From Oscillospiraceae bacterium (lineage in GTDB: Bacteria; Bacillota; Clostridia; Oscillospirales; Oscillospiraceae), in contig JAJQEJ010000073.1 of NCBI GenBank assembly GCA_021201735.1, positions 1 to 50,746 on the forward strand: 50,746 nucleotides of DNA, written 5' to 3'. This document shows, piece by piece, positions 6,415 to 13,233 of the stretch; the first letter of the stretch is position 1; every line of letters starts with the position of its first letter. Under the pieces are notes generated by a model, which saw nothing but the letters and a program-made list of their open reading frames with translations, was not told the origin of the DNA and did no database searches. The position numbers and the translations under genes are program-made.

Positions 6415-8907
6415 TTAGCCATATTTCTTTCCGCGCTTTGGCTGTCTCCTGCGGACAATGGACTCCTCAGCCCGGTCGAACAGGCGCAGGAACATATGCA
6501 TGATGGGGTAAGAGAGGGCCAGGAGCATGATGAGCACCAGAATATTTTGTGCGTTTAAGGACGTAAGACTAAAGGTTGCGCCGGAGACAAAGATCGCCCA
6601 AATCATTGCGCCCGCCATGCAGCCGTACATAATCCACCGTTTGATGTCAAATGGCTTGCACGCCTGATAGAGCACCAGCATGCCGACAAAGGCCATGAGG
6701 ATGGTGGACATGGTGGAAAGCTCATCCACCGTAAAGGCAAAGACGGCGGTAAACAGCTCCGCGAGCAGGATGACCACAAGGTTCGTGAGCCCGCCCGGCG
6801 CGGCGCGCCGGAATACGTTGGGGAGGAATTTGCCCTTGACCAGACTGTGGTTTGGCTCGAGCGCGAGGAAGAAGGCGGGAATGCCAATGGTCAGCGTGCT
6901 GATAAGGGTAATCTGAATGGGTTTGAACGGGTAGGGAAAGGTTGCGGCGGGCCAGACCACCGCGACCAAAAGGGTGATGATGGCGAGGAAAAAGGAGAGA
7001 ATATTTTTTACAAGAAAGAGGGACGCGGCGCTCTGAATGTTGTTGATGACTCGCCGGCCCTCCGCCACCACCTTGGGCATGGAGGAAAAATTGGAGTCGA
7101 GCAGCACCAGATGGGCTACCCGGCAGGCCGCGTCGCTCCCTGAGGCCATGGCAATGCCACAGTTGGCGTCCTTGAGGGCGAGCACATCGTTGACGCCGTC
7201 CCCCGTCATGGCGACGGTATGTCCCGCCCGCTGGAGGGCTTTGACAAATTTCCGCTTTTGGTTTGGGGTTACCCGCCCGAAGACGGTGTATTCTCCAACT
7301 GCCTTTTCAATGGCACCGTCATTCGTGAGGGTGGCGGCATCCACATACTGCTCCGCGTTTTCGATGCCTGCCTGCCGCGCCACCTCCGAGACGGTGAGGG
7401 GGTTGTCTCCCGAAATGACCTTGACCGCCACACCCTGCTTTGCAAAGTAGCGAAACGTCTCCTTCGCCTCGGGACGGATGCGGTTGGAGAGCAGCACCAG
7501 CGCCACCGGGGAGAGCGCGGTGGCGCGCAGGGGTGTTTTCGCGTCCGGTACGCCGTCGTACTCCGCCACCAGAAGTACGCGGTAGCCTGTGGAGGAGTAC
7601 GGCTCCACCGCTTCCTGCAAGTCGACGTAGTGCTCACCCATGACAAATTCGGGCGCGCCGACGATATAGTTACCGTGGCTAGGGAAACACACGGCGCTCC
7701 ATTTTGTCTGGGATGTGAAGGGGATGACCTTGCCTGCGCGCCATGTGGAGGTGCCGAAAAAGCGGGTCTGCATTGCGCGCGCGGTGTCGTTATCGGCGTC
7801 GGCGGCGCTGTAAAAGGCAGTCAGGGTTTCATTGATCTGCGTTTCCGGGTATTTTTCCTCGTCGAGCAGGATGATCTCCCCGACCTCCATCGTCGGCTCG
7901 GTGATGGTACCGGTTTTGTCCACACAGAGGACGTCCACCCGCGCGAGGGTTTCAATACAGCTCATATCCTGCGCGAGCACCTTGCTGCGCGCAAGCCGCA
8001 GGACGCTGACCGCAAGCGCGACGCTGGTGAGGAGATACAGACCCTCCGGAATCATACCGATGAGCGCCGCGACGGTGGAGACCACCGACTGCTGCACCGC
8101 GAGCTGTGTGGTATACTGCTGCTGCATATAGAGCAGATATTGCTGGGAGAAGAGCAGCACGCCGAGCGGGACGAGGACGATGCCGATGAAACGGATCATC
8201 CGATCCAGAGAGCGCATCATATCGGACTTCCCGACGCGGACATCTTTTTTTGCCTCCAGCGTCAGGCGGGAGGCGTAGGAGTCCGCGCCGACCTTCGTGA
8301 GCCGGGCGCGGCACTTGCCGCTGACGACAAAGCTGCCGGAAAGAAGCTCCGCCCCGGCGGCTTTTTCGACGGCGTCGGCCTCGCCGGTGATGAGCGATTC
8401 GTTCACCTGCACCGTGCCGGAGACCACCTCCGCGTCGGTGGGGATCTGGGCACCGGCGACAAACTCCGCGATATCATCTCGCACTAGCTCCGCCGTGGGT
8501 ACTGAGCTTACGGTACCGTCGCGTACCACGCTCGCGCGGGGGCTTGCCAGCAGGTTCAGTTTGTCCATGGTGAACTTGGAGCGCACCTGCTGCAAAATAC
8601 CGATGCCGGTATTCGCCGCCGCAATCAGCAGAAACATCATATCATTATAGGAGCCGACTGCGATCAGGAGCACTGCCAAAATGACAAAGATAAAGTTAAA
8701 GAAGGTAAAGACGTTCTCCTTTACAATATCCCTGATGCTTTTGGACGGCGCTTGTACCGGCGGATTATCCCACCCGGCGGCCTGCCGCTGCGTCACTTCC
8801 TGCGCGGTAAGGCCCTGCTCCGGGTCGGCGCGGACGACCGGCACTTCTTTTCGCGCGGGCTGCTCCGGCGGGGACGCCCCATGCTTGGAGGGGTTGTTTT
8901 TCTTCAT
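6415..8907 (-). CDS. Cation-translocating P-type ATPase (CtpE-like)
   Basis: An 830-residue P-type ATPase with the full set of motifs: ITGEADAV (actuator TGE), IPEGLYLLTSVALA in TM4, phosphorylation motif DKTGTITE and the hinge MTGDGVNDVLALKDANCGIAM. There are two N-terminal membrane helices before the actuator, a pair around it and a C-terminal bundle. The PEG motif in TM4 and the sequence after it (KVLAQDMSCIETLARVDVLCVDKTGT) fit the CtpE-like clade, in which the mycobacterial member imports calcium. The ion moved here is not proven. The ATG giving MKKNNPSKHG was chosen because AGAGG lies 8 bp upstream; an earlier ATG would add 14 residues. Confidence 0.88.
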   Translation of the reverse strand: MKKNNPSKHGASPPEQPARKEVPVVRADPEQGLTAQEVTQRQAAGWDNPPVQAPSKSIRDIVKENVFTFFNFIFVILAVLLIAVGSYNDMMFLLIAAANTGIGILQQVRSKFTMDKLNLLASPRASVVRDGTVSSVPTAELVRDDIAEFVAGAQIPTDAEVVSGTVQVNESLITGEADAVEKAAGAELLSGSFVVSGKCRARLTKVGADSYASRLTLEAKKDVRVGKSDMMRSLDRMIRFIGIVLVPLGVLLFSQQYLLYMQQQYTTQLAVQQSVVSTVAALIGMIPEGLYLLTSVALAVSVLRLARSKVLAQDMSCIETLARVDVLCVDKTGTITEPTMEVGEIILLDEEKYPETQINETLTAFYSAADADNDTARAMQTRFFGTSTWRAGKVIPFTSQTKWSAVCFPSHGNYIVGAPEFVMGEHYVDLQEAVEPYSSTGYRVLLVAEYDGVPDAKTPLRATALSPVALVLLSNRIRPEAKETFRYFAKQGVAVKVISGDNPLTVSEVARQAGIENAEQYVDAATLTNDGAIEKAVGEYTVFGRVTPNQKRKFVKALQRAGHTVAMTGDGVNDVLALKDANCGIAMASGSDAACRVAHLVLLDSNFSSMPKVVAEGRRVINNIQSAASLFLVKNILSFFLAIITLLVAVVWPAATFPYPFKPIQITLISTLTIGIPAFFLALEPNHSLVKGKFLPNVFRRAAPGGLTNLVVILLAELFTAVFAFTVDELSTMSTILMAFVGMLVLYQACKPFDIKRWIMYGCMAGAMIWAIFVSGATFSLTSLNAQNILVLIMLLALSYPIMHMFLRLFDRAEESIVRRRQPKRGKKYG

Positions 8908-9002
8908 ATAGCTTGCCTCTTCATATTTTTGAATTCTATCCGCCCGCATGCGCTACTATAATGGGATGTGGGCAAAGTCCCACAGCGAAGGAGGCGGTGT
9001 TC

Positions 9003-9284
9003 ATGGATGGAAGATATGATAAAAAAGAGTTGCTGACCCGTTTGGCGGTCTGCGCGATCATTGCCATTGCCATCTGCTACGGAGGGGAGAAGCTTTTGCC
9101 GTCGATGCATCATCCGATGGCAGATAACCTCCGGCCATGGCTGGAGAAGAACAAGATGCAGGCCATTGTGTTGGTTGCGGCGGTGATTTTTGGCGTTTCC
9201 CTCAAGGTAAGGCCGCTCAAACCGGCCGAGGAATGCTACGAGCCCTGCGATAACGAATACGAACCGGTGGAGACATGCGAATAA
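9003..9284 (+). CDS. Small two-helix membrane protein, function unknown
   Basis: A 93-residue protein starting MDGRYDKKELL, with two hydrophobic segments (about residues 13-27 and 53-68) and a short acidic Cys-containing tail (EECYEPCDNEYEPVETCE). An excellent GAAGGAGG lies 8 bp before the ATG, and TATAAT with only a weak -35 lies about 40 bp upstream. I do not recognise a family. Its last 49 bp overlap the end of the convergent sugar kinase gene. The good ribosome binding site and membrane pattern support it as real. Confidence 0.65.
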   Translation: MDGRYDKKELLTRLAVCAIIAIAICYGGEKLLPSMHHPMADNLRPWLEKNKMQAIVLVAAVIFGVSLKVRPLKPAEECYEPCDNEYEPVETCE

Positions 9285-10186
9285 AATGGGAGCAGCGCCG
9301 CGCCGAGGATGCCCGCGTCGTTTCCCAGCGCGGCCTGTACCAGCCTTGTGCGCTGGGGGAGGCCGCGCGCGTAATTTTCCCGGGCTAAAATGTCCTGTAG
9401 GGGCGTCAGGAGCCGTTCACCCTGTTCGGCGACCCCGCCGCCCAGGCACACGAGCTCCGGCTGAAAGAGATTGACAAGATTCACAATGCCGCAGGCGAGA
9501 TAGGAGATATATTCCTCCACCACCTGCATGGCAAGGGGATTTCCCTGCTTGGCCTCCAGAAAGGCGGTTTTGCCGTCGGCCTGCGCCAGGCCGAGCACTT
9601 CTCTCGTGCGGGTGATCAGCGCGGACGCGGAGGCATACGCTTCCAGGCAGCCGCGCCGCCCGCAGGCGCACAGCCGCCCGCCGTGCGCGACGACCATGTG
9701 CCCCGGCTCCATTCCGGCATGTTGAAAGCCGGTGTAAATACTGCCGTCCAGCACCACGCCGCCGCCCACGCCGGTGCCCAGTGTAATCGCCACCAGCGAG
9801 CGCACGTCCCGCCCCGCGCCTGCGGCGTATTCGCCCAGCGCGGCGCAGTTGGCGTCATTTTCCAAAAAGATGGGTTTTGGCAGCGCCCGGGCAAGCAGCG
9901 CGGTGATTGGGACGTTTTCAAAGCCCATCTTATACCACCGGCGGATGAGTCCCTGTTCGGGGTCAACGGTACCCGGTGAGCCGACGCCGACGGATGCGAT
10001 ATCGGACAGTGTAAAGCCGCCTTGTTCATAGGCGTCCTGCGCCGCCCGCGCCATAGCGGATGCGACAGCCTGCGCGCCTACGCCCCGCGGCGTGGGAAGG
10101 CTTGCGCGGGACAGCACCGCGCCGCTTTTGTCGACAACAGCGGCGGCGATGTTGGTGCCGCCCAAATCAATTCCTAAATAATATAT
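9236..10186 (-). CDS. ROK-family sugar kinase (glucokinase-like) with non-standard start
   Basis: A ROK kinase of about 316 residues. The ATP loop LGIDLGGTN, GVGSPGTVD, the sugar-binding ENDANCAALGE, LGTGVGGGVVLDG and the zinc motif CACGRRGCLE are all present, so glucose or another hexose is the likely substrate. The start is odd. No ATG, GTG or TTG stands before the required IDLGGT motif; the first TTG falls after its Asp. The annotated start is an ATA (10186) eight bases after GGGGG. Alternatively the ATG at 10204-10206 would be in frame if the run of five G were six. The 3' end overlaps the convergent small membrane gene by 49 bp. Confidence 0.8.
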   Translation of the reverse strand: MYYLGIDLGGTNIAAAVVDKSGAVLSRASLPTPRGVGAQAVASAMARAAQDAYEQGGFTLSDIASVGVGSPGTVDPEQGLIRRWYKMGFENVPITALLARALPKPIFLENDANCAALGEYAAGAGRDVRSLVAITLGTGVGGGVVLDGSIYTGFQHAGMEPGHMVVAHGGRLCACGRRGCLEAYASASALITRTREVLGLAQADGKTAFLEAKQGNPLAMQVVEEYISYLACGIVNLVNLFQPELVCLGGGVAEQGERLLTPLQDILARENYARGLPQRTRLVQAALGNDAGILGAALLPFYSHVSTGSYSLSQGS

Positions 10187-10229
10187 GGTCGTCGCCCCCG
10201 TCTCATGCTGCGCCGCAGGATTTATGTTA

Positions 10230-10258
10230 AGTATACCCCAAAGAATACCGTCTCACAA
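10230..10258 (-). promoter_or_regulatory. Promoter of the ROK kinase gene
   Basis: On the minus strand TTGTGA and TATACT are separated by 17 bp. Transcription would begin near 10223, about 37 bp before the ATA codon and 17 bp before the out-of-frame ATG, so neither candidate start is excluded by transcription. Confidence 0.75.
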
Positions 10259-10302
10259 TAGTATTCCAGCCTGTTTTTCAAAATCTTCCGTATCGTCATC
10301 CC

Positions 10303-10332
10303 TTGACAACTTCGCCCATGTTGGCGTATAAT
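10303..10332 (+). promoter_or_regulatory. Strong promoter of the cut-off antisense RNA
   Basis: TTGACA and TATAAT, both perfect, are spaced 18 bp. No ribosome binding site or open frame follows before the IS element, so the product is most likely a non-coding RNA. Confidence 0.82.
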
Positions 10333-10338
10333 GGAGGC

Positions 10339-10406
10339 AGAAGGGCACTATCACAGCCGGTTGCCCCTACTTAAGTCACAAGAAGTAACCCGTTAGTGTG
10401 AGAGCT
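10339..10406 (+). ncRNA. 5' remnant of putative type I antitoxin RNA, cut by IS
   Basis: A transcript from the strong upstream promoter would start near 10339 and run into the IS after about 68 nt. Its 5' end can fold GGGCA against TGCCC. GGCACTATCACA and CGGTTGCCCCT within it recur at the 5' end of the toxin transcript on the other side of the IS, in inverted orientation. If the IS is removed, this RNA would run antisense to the toxin mRNA, as RatA does to txpA. The antitoxin role is inferred from layout and promoter strength; there is no direct evidence of activity. Confidence 0.5.
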
Positions 10407-10413
10407 TGAAGTG

Positions 10414-10473
10414 CTCCCCAAAAGTTAGACAATGTGTTATGCTAGAAGTAACCATTGAACAACTTTTGGGGAG
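10414..10473 (+). promoter_or_regulatory. Hairpin pairing the IS left end with the orfA ribosome binding site
   Basis: CTCCCCAAAAGTT at 10414-10426, inside the left terminal repeat, is perfectly complementary to AACTTTTGGGGAG at 10461-10473, which contains the GGGGAG ribosome binding site of orfA. In a transcript entering from outside, this 13-bp stem would hide the site and keep transposase low. Confidence 0.65.
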
Positions 10474-10483
10474 TGCTTTATTT

Positions 10484-10984
10484 ATGGGTAAACGAAAGTA
10501 TACAACAGAATTAAAAATGGCAATTGTAAATGCGGCAATCAGGAGCAAAAAACCGATTGCGGCGCTTGCTGAGGAATACGCAATAGATGGTTCAGTCATT
10601 CGGAAATGGGTAACCGCATATAAGCAAAGCGGTGTAGAGGGTATAGAACGTACACACGGAAAATACTCCCCTGAATTTAAGTTATTGGTTGTAGAGGACT
10701 TGCGAAAAAATGGGCTATCCTACTCAGCTGCAGCGCTAAAATATAACATTGGACTCCATGTCACTGTTCAAAAATGGGAACGGCAATATCTTGAAAATGG
10801 ATACGTCGGCCTTAATGTGGATAACAGAGGGTGTGCCAGCCGAGCAGCAGGAAGCGATAAAGGACGCAAACCGATTTTTAAGCAAGCACCCAATGAAGAT
10901 TTAATTGCTGAAAATCAGCGGTTGAAAATGGAGAATGAATACCTAAAAAAATTGAATGCCTTAATTCGCGCAAAGGAAAACTAG
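10484..10984 (+). CDS. IS3-family transposase OrfA (DNA-binding subunit)
   Basis: A 166-residue protein with two tandem helix-turn-helix regions (about 5-45 and 58-105: KKPIAALAEEYAIDGSVIRKW and LSYSAAALKYNIGLHVTVQKW) and a C-terminal leucine-zipper-like helix (AENQRLKMENEYLKKLNALI). OrfA binds the terminal repeats. The ATG giving MGKRKYTTEL was chosen because GGGGAG lies 10 bp upstream. An A7 run at 10945-10951, read as A AAA AAA in this frame, is a canonical -1 slip site that would fuse the product to OrfB. Confidence 0.92.
   Translation: MGKRKYTTELKMAIVNAAIRSKKPIAALAEEYAIDGSVIRKWVTAYKQSGVEGIERTHGKYSPEFKLLVVEDLRKNGLSYSAAALKYNIGLHVTVQKWERQYLENGYVGLNVDNRGCASRAAGSDKGRKPIFKQAPNEDLIAENQRLKMENEYLKKLNALIRAKEN
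10945..10951 (+). other. Programmed -1 frameshift site (A7)
   Basis: Codons CTA AAA AAA of orfA give the slippery heptamer A AAA AAA. After a -1 slip, reading continues in the orfB frame through ATT GAA TGC and onward without a stop, giving an OrfAB fusion. This is the standard way IS3-family elements make the full transposase. Confidence 0.8.
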
Positions 10985-11001
10985 ACGACAGGGATAAGGC
11001 T

Positions 11002-11847
11002 GTGATTATCCTTGAATTAAGGCATAGATATAAAGTCGTCGATTTGATCCGAATCGCAGGGATTGCGCGCAGCACTTACTATTATTGGGTAAAGACCTTT
11101 GCAAAACCTGATAAGTATTCAGAATTAAAAGATCAAATTACTCAGATTTATCATAGCAACAAGGGGCGGTATGGATATCGTAGAATCACGCTGGAGCTGC
11201 GTAATCAAGGTCACATGGTCAACCATAAAACGGTGCAGCGCTTAATGGGCCAGATGGGATTGAAGAGCCTTGTTCGCATCAAAAAATACCGCTCTTACCG
11301 TGGGGAAATTGGGCACGTGGCACCAAATCTATTAAAGCGCAATTTCAAAGCGGAGCGGCCATATCAAAAGTGGGTTACCGATGTGACTGAGTTTGCGTTA
11401 TTGGGCCAAAAGGTCTATCTTTCTGCGCTTCTGGATATCTTTAACGGAGAGATCATAAGCTATACCTATGATCACCGACCCAACTATGCTCTGGTAGCGC
11501 AGATGCTTCAGCGGGCTTTGCCGCTGGTACCAGAGGGGGCTTCGCTCATTGTCCATTCTGATCAGGGCTGGCACTATCAAATGAAGCAGTATCAGCATGA
11601 ACTCAGGGTACGGGGGATTCGCCAGAGTATGTCTAGAAAAGGCAATTGCCTAGACAATGCTGTGATAGAAAACTTCTTCGGTCTGTTGAAGTCAGAATTC
11701 TTTTATCTCAGCGAATTTAAAACTGTGGAACAGTTTTTTAGTGAGCTGGATGCCTATATTCATTACTATAATACCGTAAGGATCAAGACAAAACTGAACG
11801 GGATGAGTCCCGTCCAATACAGAAGGCTTTATTGCGATTGCGCATAA
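11002..11847 (+). CDS. IS3-family transposase OrfB (DDE catalytic subunit)
   Basis: A 281-residue integrase-core protein. The HTH_21-like segment KGRYGYRRITLELRNQG is followed by the DDE triad: Asp in WVTDVTEF, Asp in HSDQGWHYQ and Glu in NAVIENFFGLLKSE. SDQGW and GNCLDNAVIENFFG place it in the IS150 group. Translation probably arises mainly by -1 frameshift from orfA; a weak GTG is the first start-like codon in this frame. The frame runs unbroken to within 125 bp of the right terminal repeat, so the transposase looks intact. Confidence 0.92.
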   Translation: MIILELRHRYKVVDLIRIAGIARSTYYYWVKTFAKPDKYSELKDQITQIYHSNKGRYGYRRITLELRNQGHMVNHKTVQRLMGQMGLKSLVRIKKYRSYRGEIGHVAPNLLKRNFKAERPYQKWVTDVTEFALLGQKVYLSALLDIFNGEIISYTYDHRPNYALVAQMLQRALPLVPEGASLIVHSDQGWHYQMKQYQHELRVRGIRQSMSRKGNCLDNAVIENFFGLLKSEFFYLSEFKTVEQFFSELDAYIHYYNTVRIKTKLNGMSPVQYRRLYCDCA

Positions 11848-11963
11848 AGAAACGAGCAGCAGCGGAATTGAACGTTACTGCTTCAGAACCATAGACTTCG
11901 GTGTTGCGTTCTGTTATCATTGAATGGATAGTTGCGCTTGCTATTTTGTCTAAACTTTTGGGG

Positions 11964-12050
11964 TCAGTACATTTTTTTTGTAGCTATAAACAAGCCGATA
12001 ATGCCAACGGTCAAGATTCCAATCTGAATCAGATCGGAGTATGTAACCAT
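11964..12050 (-). CDS. Small hydrophobic toxin-like peptide, 3' end replaced by IS
   Basis: A 28-codon frame starting MVTYSDLIQIGILTVG and continuing hydrophobically (IIGLFIAT), then KKMY and stop. The last codons come from the IS right end. A strong GGGGGTGAGG lies just before the ATG, and a promoter (TGGACA, 18 bp, TATACT) lies about 90 bp upstream. A short N-terminus, one membrane helix and a basic tail match the Hol_Tox/TxpA-like type I toxins of Firmicutes. Joining the IS flanks with eight A residues restores a longer frame, ATKKSSHTNGLLLVT and stop, reading into the antisense of the presumed antitoxin. The family call rests on pattern, and the gene is probably inactivated or altered. 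Confidence 0.6.
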   Translation of the reverse strand: MVTYSDLIQIGILTVGIIGLFIATKKMY

Positions 12051-12104
12051 GGCCTCACCCCCTCTCACTGGAGAGGGAAAAGAAGTATACACCCTTCCAG
12101 ACAA

Positions 12105-12134
12105 AGGGGCAACCGCCTACCGTGTGATAGTGCC
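12105..12134 (-). repeat. 5' element shared by toxin and antisense transcripts (inverted copy)
   Basis: On minus this reads GGCACTATCACA, then CGGTAGG, then CGGTTGCCCCT, beginning at the predicted toxin mRNA start. The plus-strand copy at 10344-10368 has GGCACTATCACA, GC, then CGGTTGCCCCT at the start of the antisense RNA. The two form an imperfect inverted repeat around the locus and give both RNAs a similar GGCA/TGCC 5' hairpin. Confidence 0.65.
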
Positions 12135-12140
12135 AAGAGG

Positions 12141-12170
12141 AGTATACCACGCGGATGGGAAATTTGTCCA
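12141..12170 (-). promoter_or_regulatory. Promoter of the toxin-like gene
   Basis: On the minus strand TGGACA and TATACT are spaced 18 bp. The -35 box begins 1 bp after the stop codon of the upstream flippase gene. Predicted initiation at 12134 gives a leader of about 84 nt. Confidence 0.7.
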
Positions 12171-12171
12171 G

Positions 12172-13233
12172 TTATTCGCATTCGCCCGCTCGTGCGGATA
12201 GCGGTTCGATCCGGTGCGCTCGTTTACGGCTGTTGATATGGACGATAAGCGTAATCACTGCGCTGATGATGAGGAAGGAATAAAAGCTGATGCCGCGCGC
12301 GGCGAGCACCGCGGGGGTGACCAGTCCCGCGCCGAAAAAGAGGGTAAAGGCGCGGATAAAGCCGCCCTCGCTGGCACCAACCGCGCCCGGCAGAGGGAGG
12401 AAGGAGACGGCGAGGGTCAAAAGCGCCTGTGTCCCGATGAGCTCCAGCGCGCCGTATTCCCGCAGGCCGAATGCGTGGTATACCACAAACGGAACCGCGA
12501 ACAGGGCGGTGAGCTGGATGGCCGTCAGCCCCAGCAGGCGCAGGAAAAGAAGCGGGTTTTTCTTGATGCAGGCGGCACCCTCCCCGTAAGCGACAAGCTG
12601 CTTGGAGAGCGCTTCCCGCGCGGCGGACTCCTTCTTGATCAGTTTGATACGCACCAGCAGCGTGATCACCCAGCCCGCAATGGCGCTTGCGACGCGGGGG
12701 AGAAACATCAGGAAGAGCATGCCGACCGTGAGGGCGATGTTGATGGCTGCGCCGAGCAGAAGCAGAGCGCCAAACCCCCTGCCCAGCAGGCCGACCAGAT
12801 CCGGGCGCAGGAGCAGAATGACGATCACATACGCAAGCTGCGTCACCTGATAGGACACGGCGAGCAGCATCATGTTGAGCGCCCCGTGGGCGGGGGGAAT
12901 CCCGTCCTTTGCCATATAGTAGATCTGCGCGGGCTGCCCGCCGGTGGAGGACGGGGTGATGGAGCTGAAATAAAAACCGGCAAAGGAGTAGCCAAGGCAG
13001 TTTCTCAGGCGGGTCTTATGGCCAAGACGCGGGAGGATCTGGCGGGTGCAGAGCGCCTCACAGCAGACGAACAGGAACATGAGCGCGAGACCCGCGAGCA
13101 GGTAGACCGCGTTCAGGCGGCGCAGGGCGGCGAAAATTTCCGCCGGAGACTGCTCACGCAGCATGACAAAGCCCGTTACCACCATGATGCCGAGCAGAAC
13201 CAGTATACCAATCCATGCTTTGTTGCGTTTCAT
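12172..13233 (-). CDS. Flippase-like integral membrane protein (UPF0104/LPG synthetase TM family)
   Basis: A 353-residue protein with about eight hydrophobic segments and family blocks SFAGFYFSSITPSSTGGQPAQIYYM and FLPLPGAVGASEGGF. This family resembles the flippase half of MprF and is thought to move lipids across the membrane. Its ATG overlaps the stop of the glycosyltransferase gene (ATGA), implying translational coupling; glycolipid transport is therefore a reasonable inference. The ATG giving MKRNKAW was chosen on that coupling and because upstream residues are polar and unlike the family. A second paralogue lies at 21670-22704. Confidence 0.85.
   Translation of the reverse strand: MKRNKAWIGILVLLGIMVVTGFVMLREQSPAEIFAALRRLNAVYLLAGLALMFLFVCCEALCTRQILPRLGHKTRLRNCLGYSFAGFYFSSITPSSTGGQPAQIYYMAKDGIPPAHGALNMMLLAVSYQVTQLAYVIVILLLRPDLVGLLGRGFGALLLLGAAINIALTVGMLFLMFLPRVASAIAGWVITLLVRIKLIKKESAAREALSKQLVAYGEGAACIKKNPLLFLRLLGLTAIQLTALFAVPFVVYHAFGLREYGALELIGTQALLTLAVSFLPLPGAVGASEGGFIRAFTLFFGAGLVTPAVLAARGISFYSFLIISAVITLIVHINSRKRAHRIEPLSARAGECE

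Larger units (their letters stand above)
10407..11971 (+). mobile_element. IS3-family insertion sequence, IS150-like
   Basis: An element of about 1.57 kb bounded by imperfect terminal inverted repeats. The left end reads TGAAGTGCTCCCCAAAAGTT; the right end, read inward, reads TGTACTGACCCCAAAAGTTT. Both begin with TG, as usual in this family. It carries orfA and orfB in a -1 frameshift arrangement with an intact DDE triad, so it may be active. The flanks (GAGCT on the left, a run of eight T on the right) show no clear 3-4 bp target duplication. Its base composition is visibly more AT-rich than the surrounding chromosome. Confidence 0.9.

Noticed and set aside
7219..8487. 422-codon plus-strand frame opposite the P-type ATPase
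   Set aside because: It is a shadow of the ATPase, whose DKTGT, TGE and hinge motifs are intact on minus.
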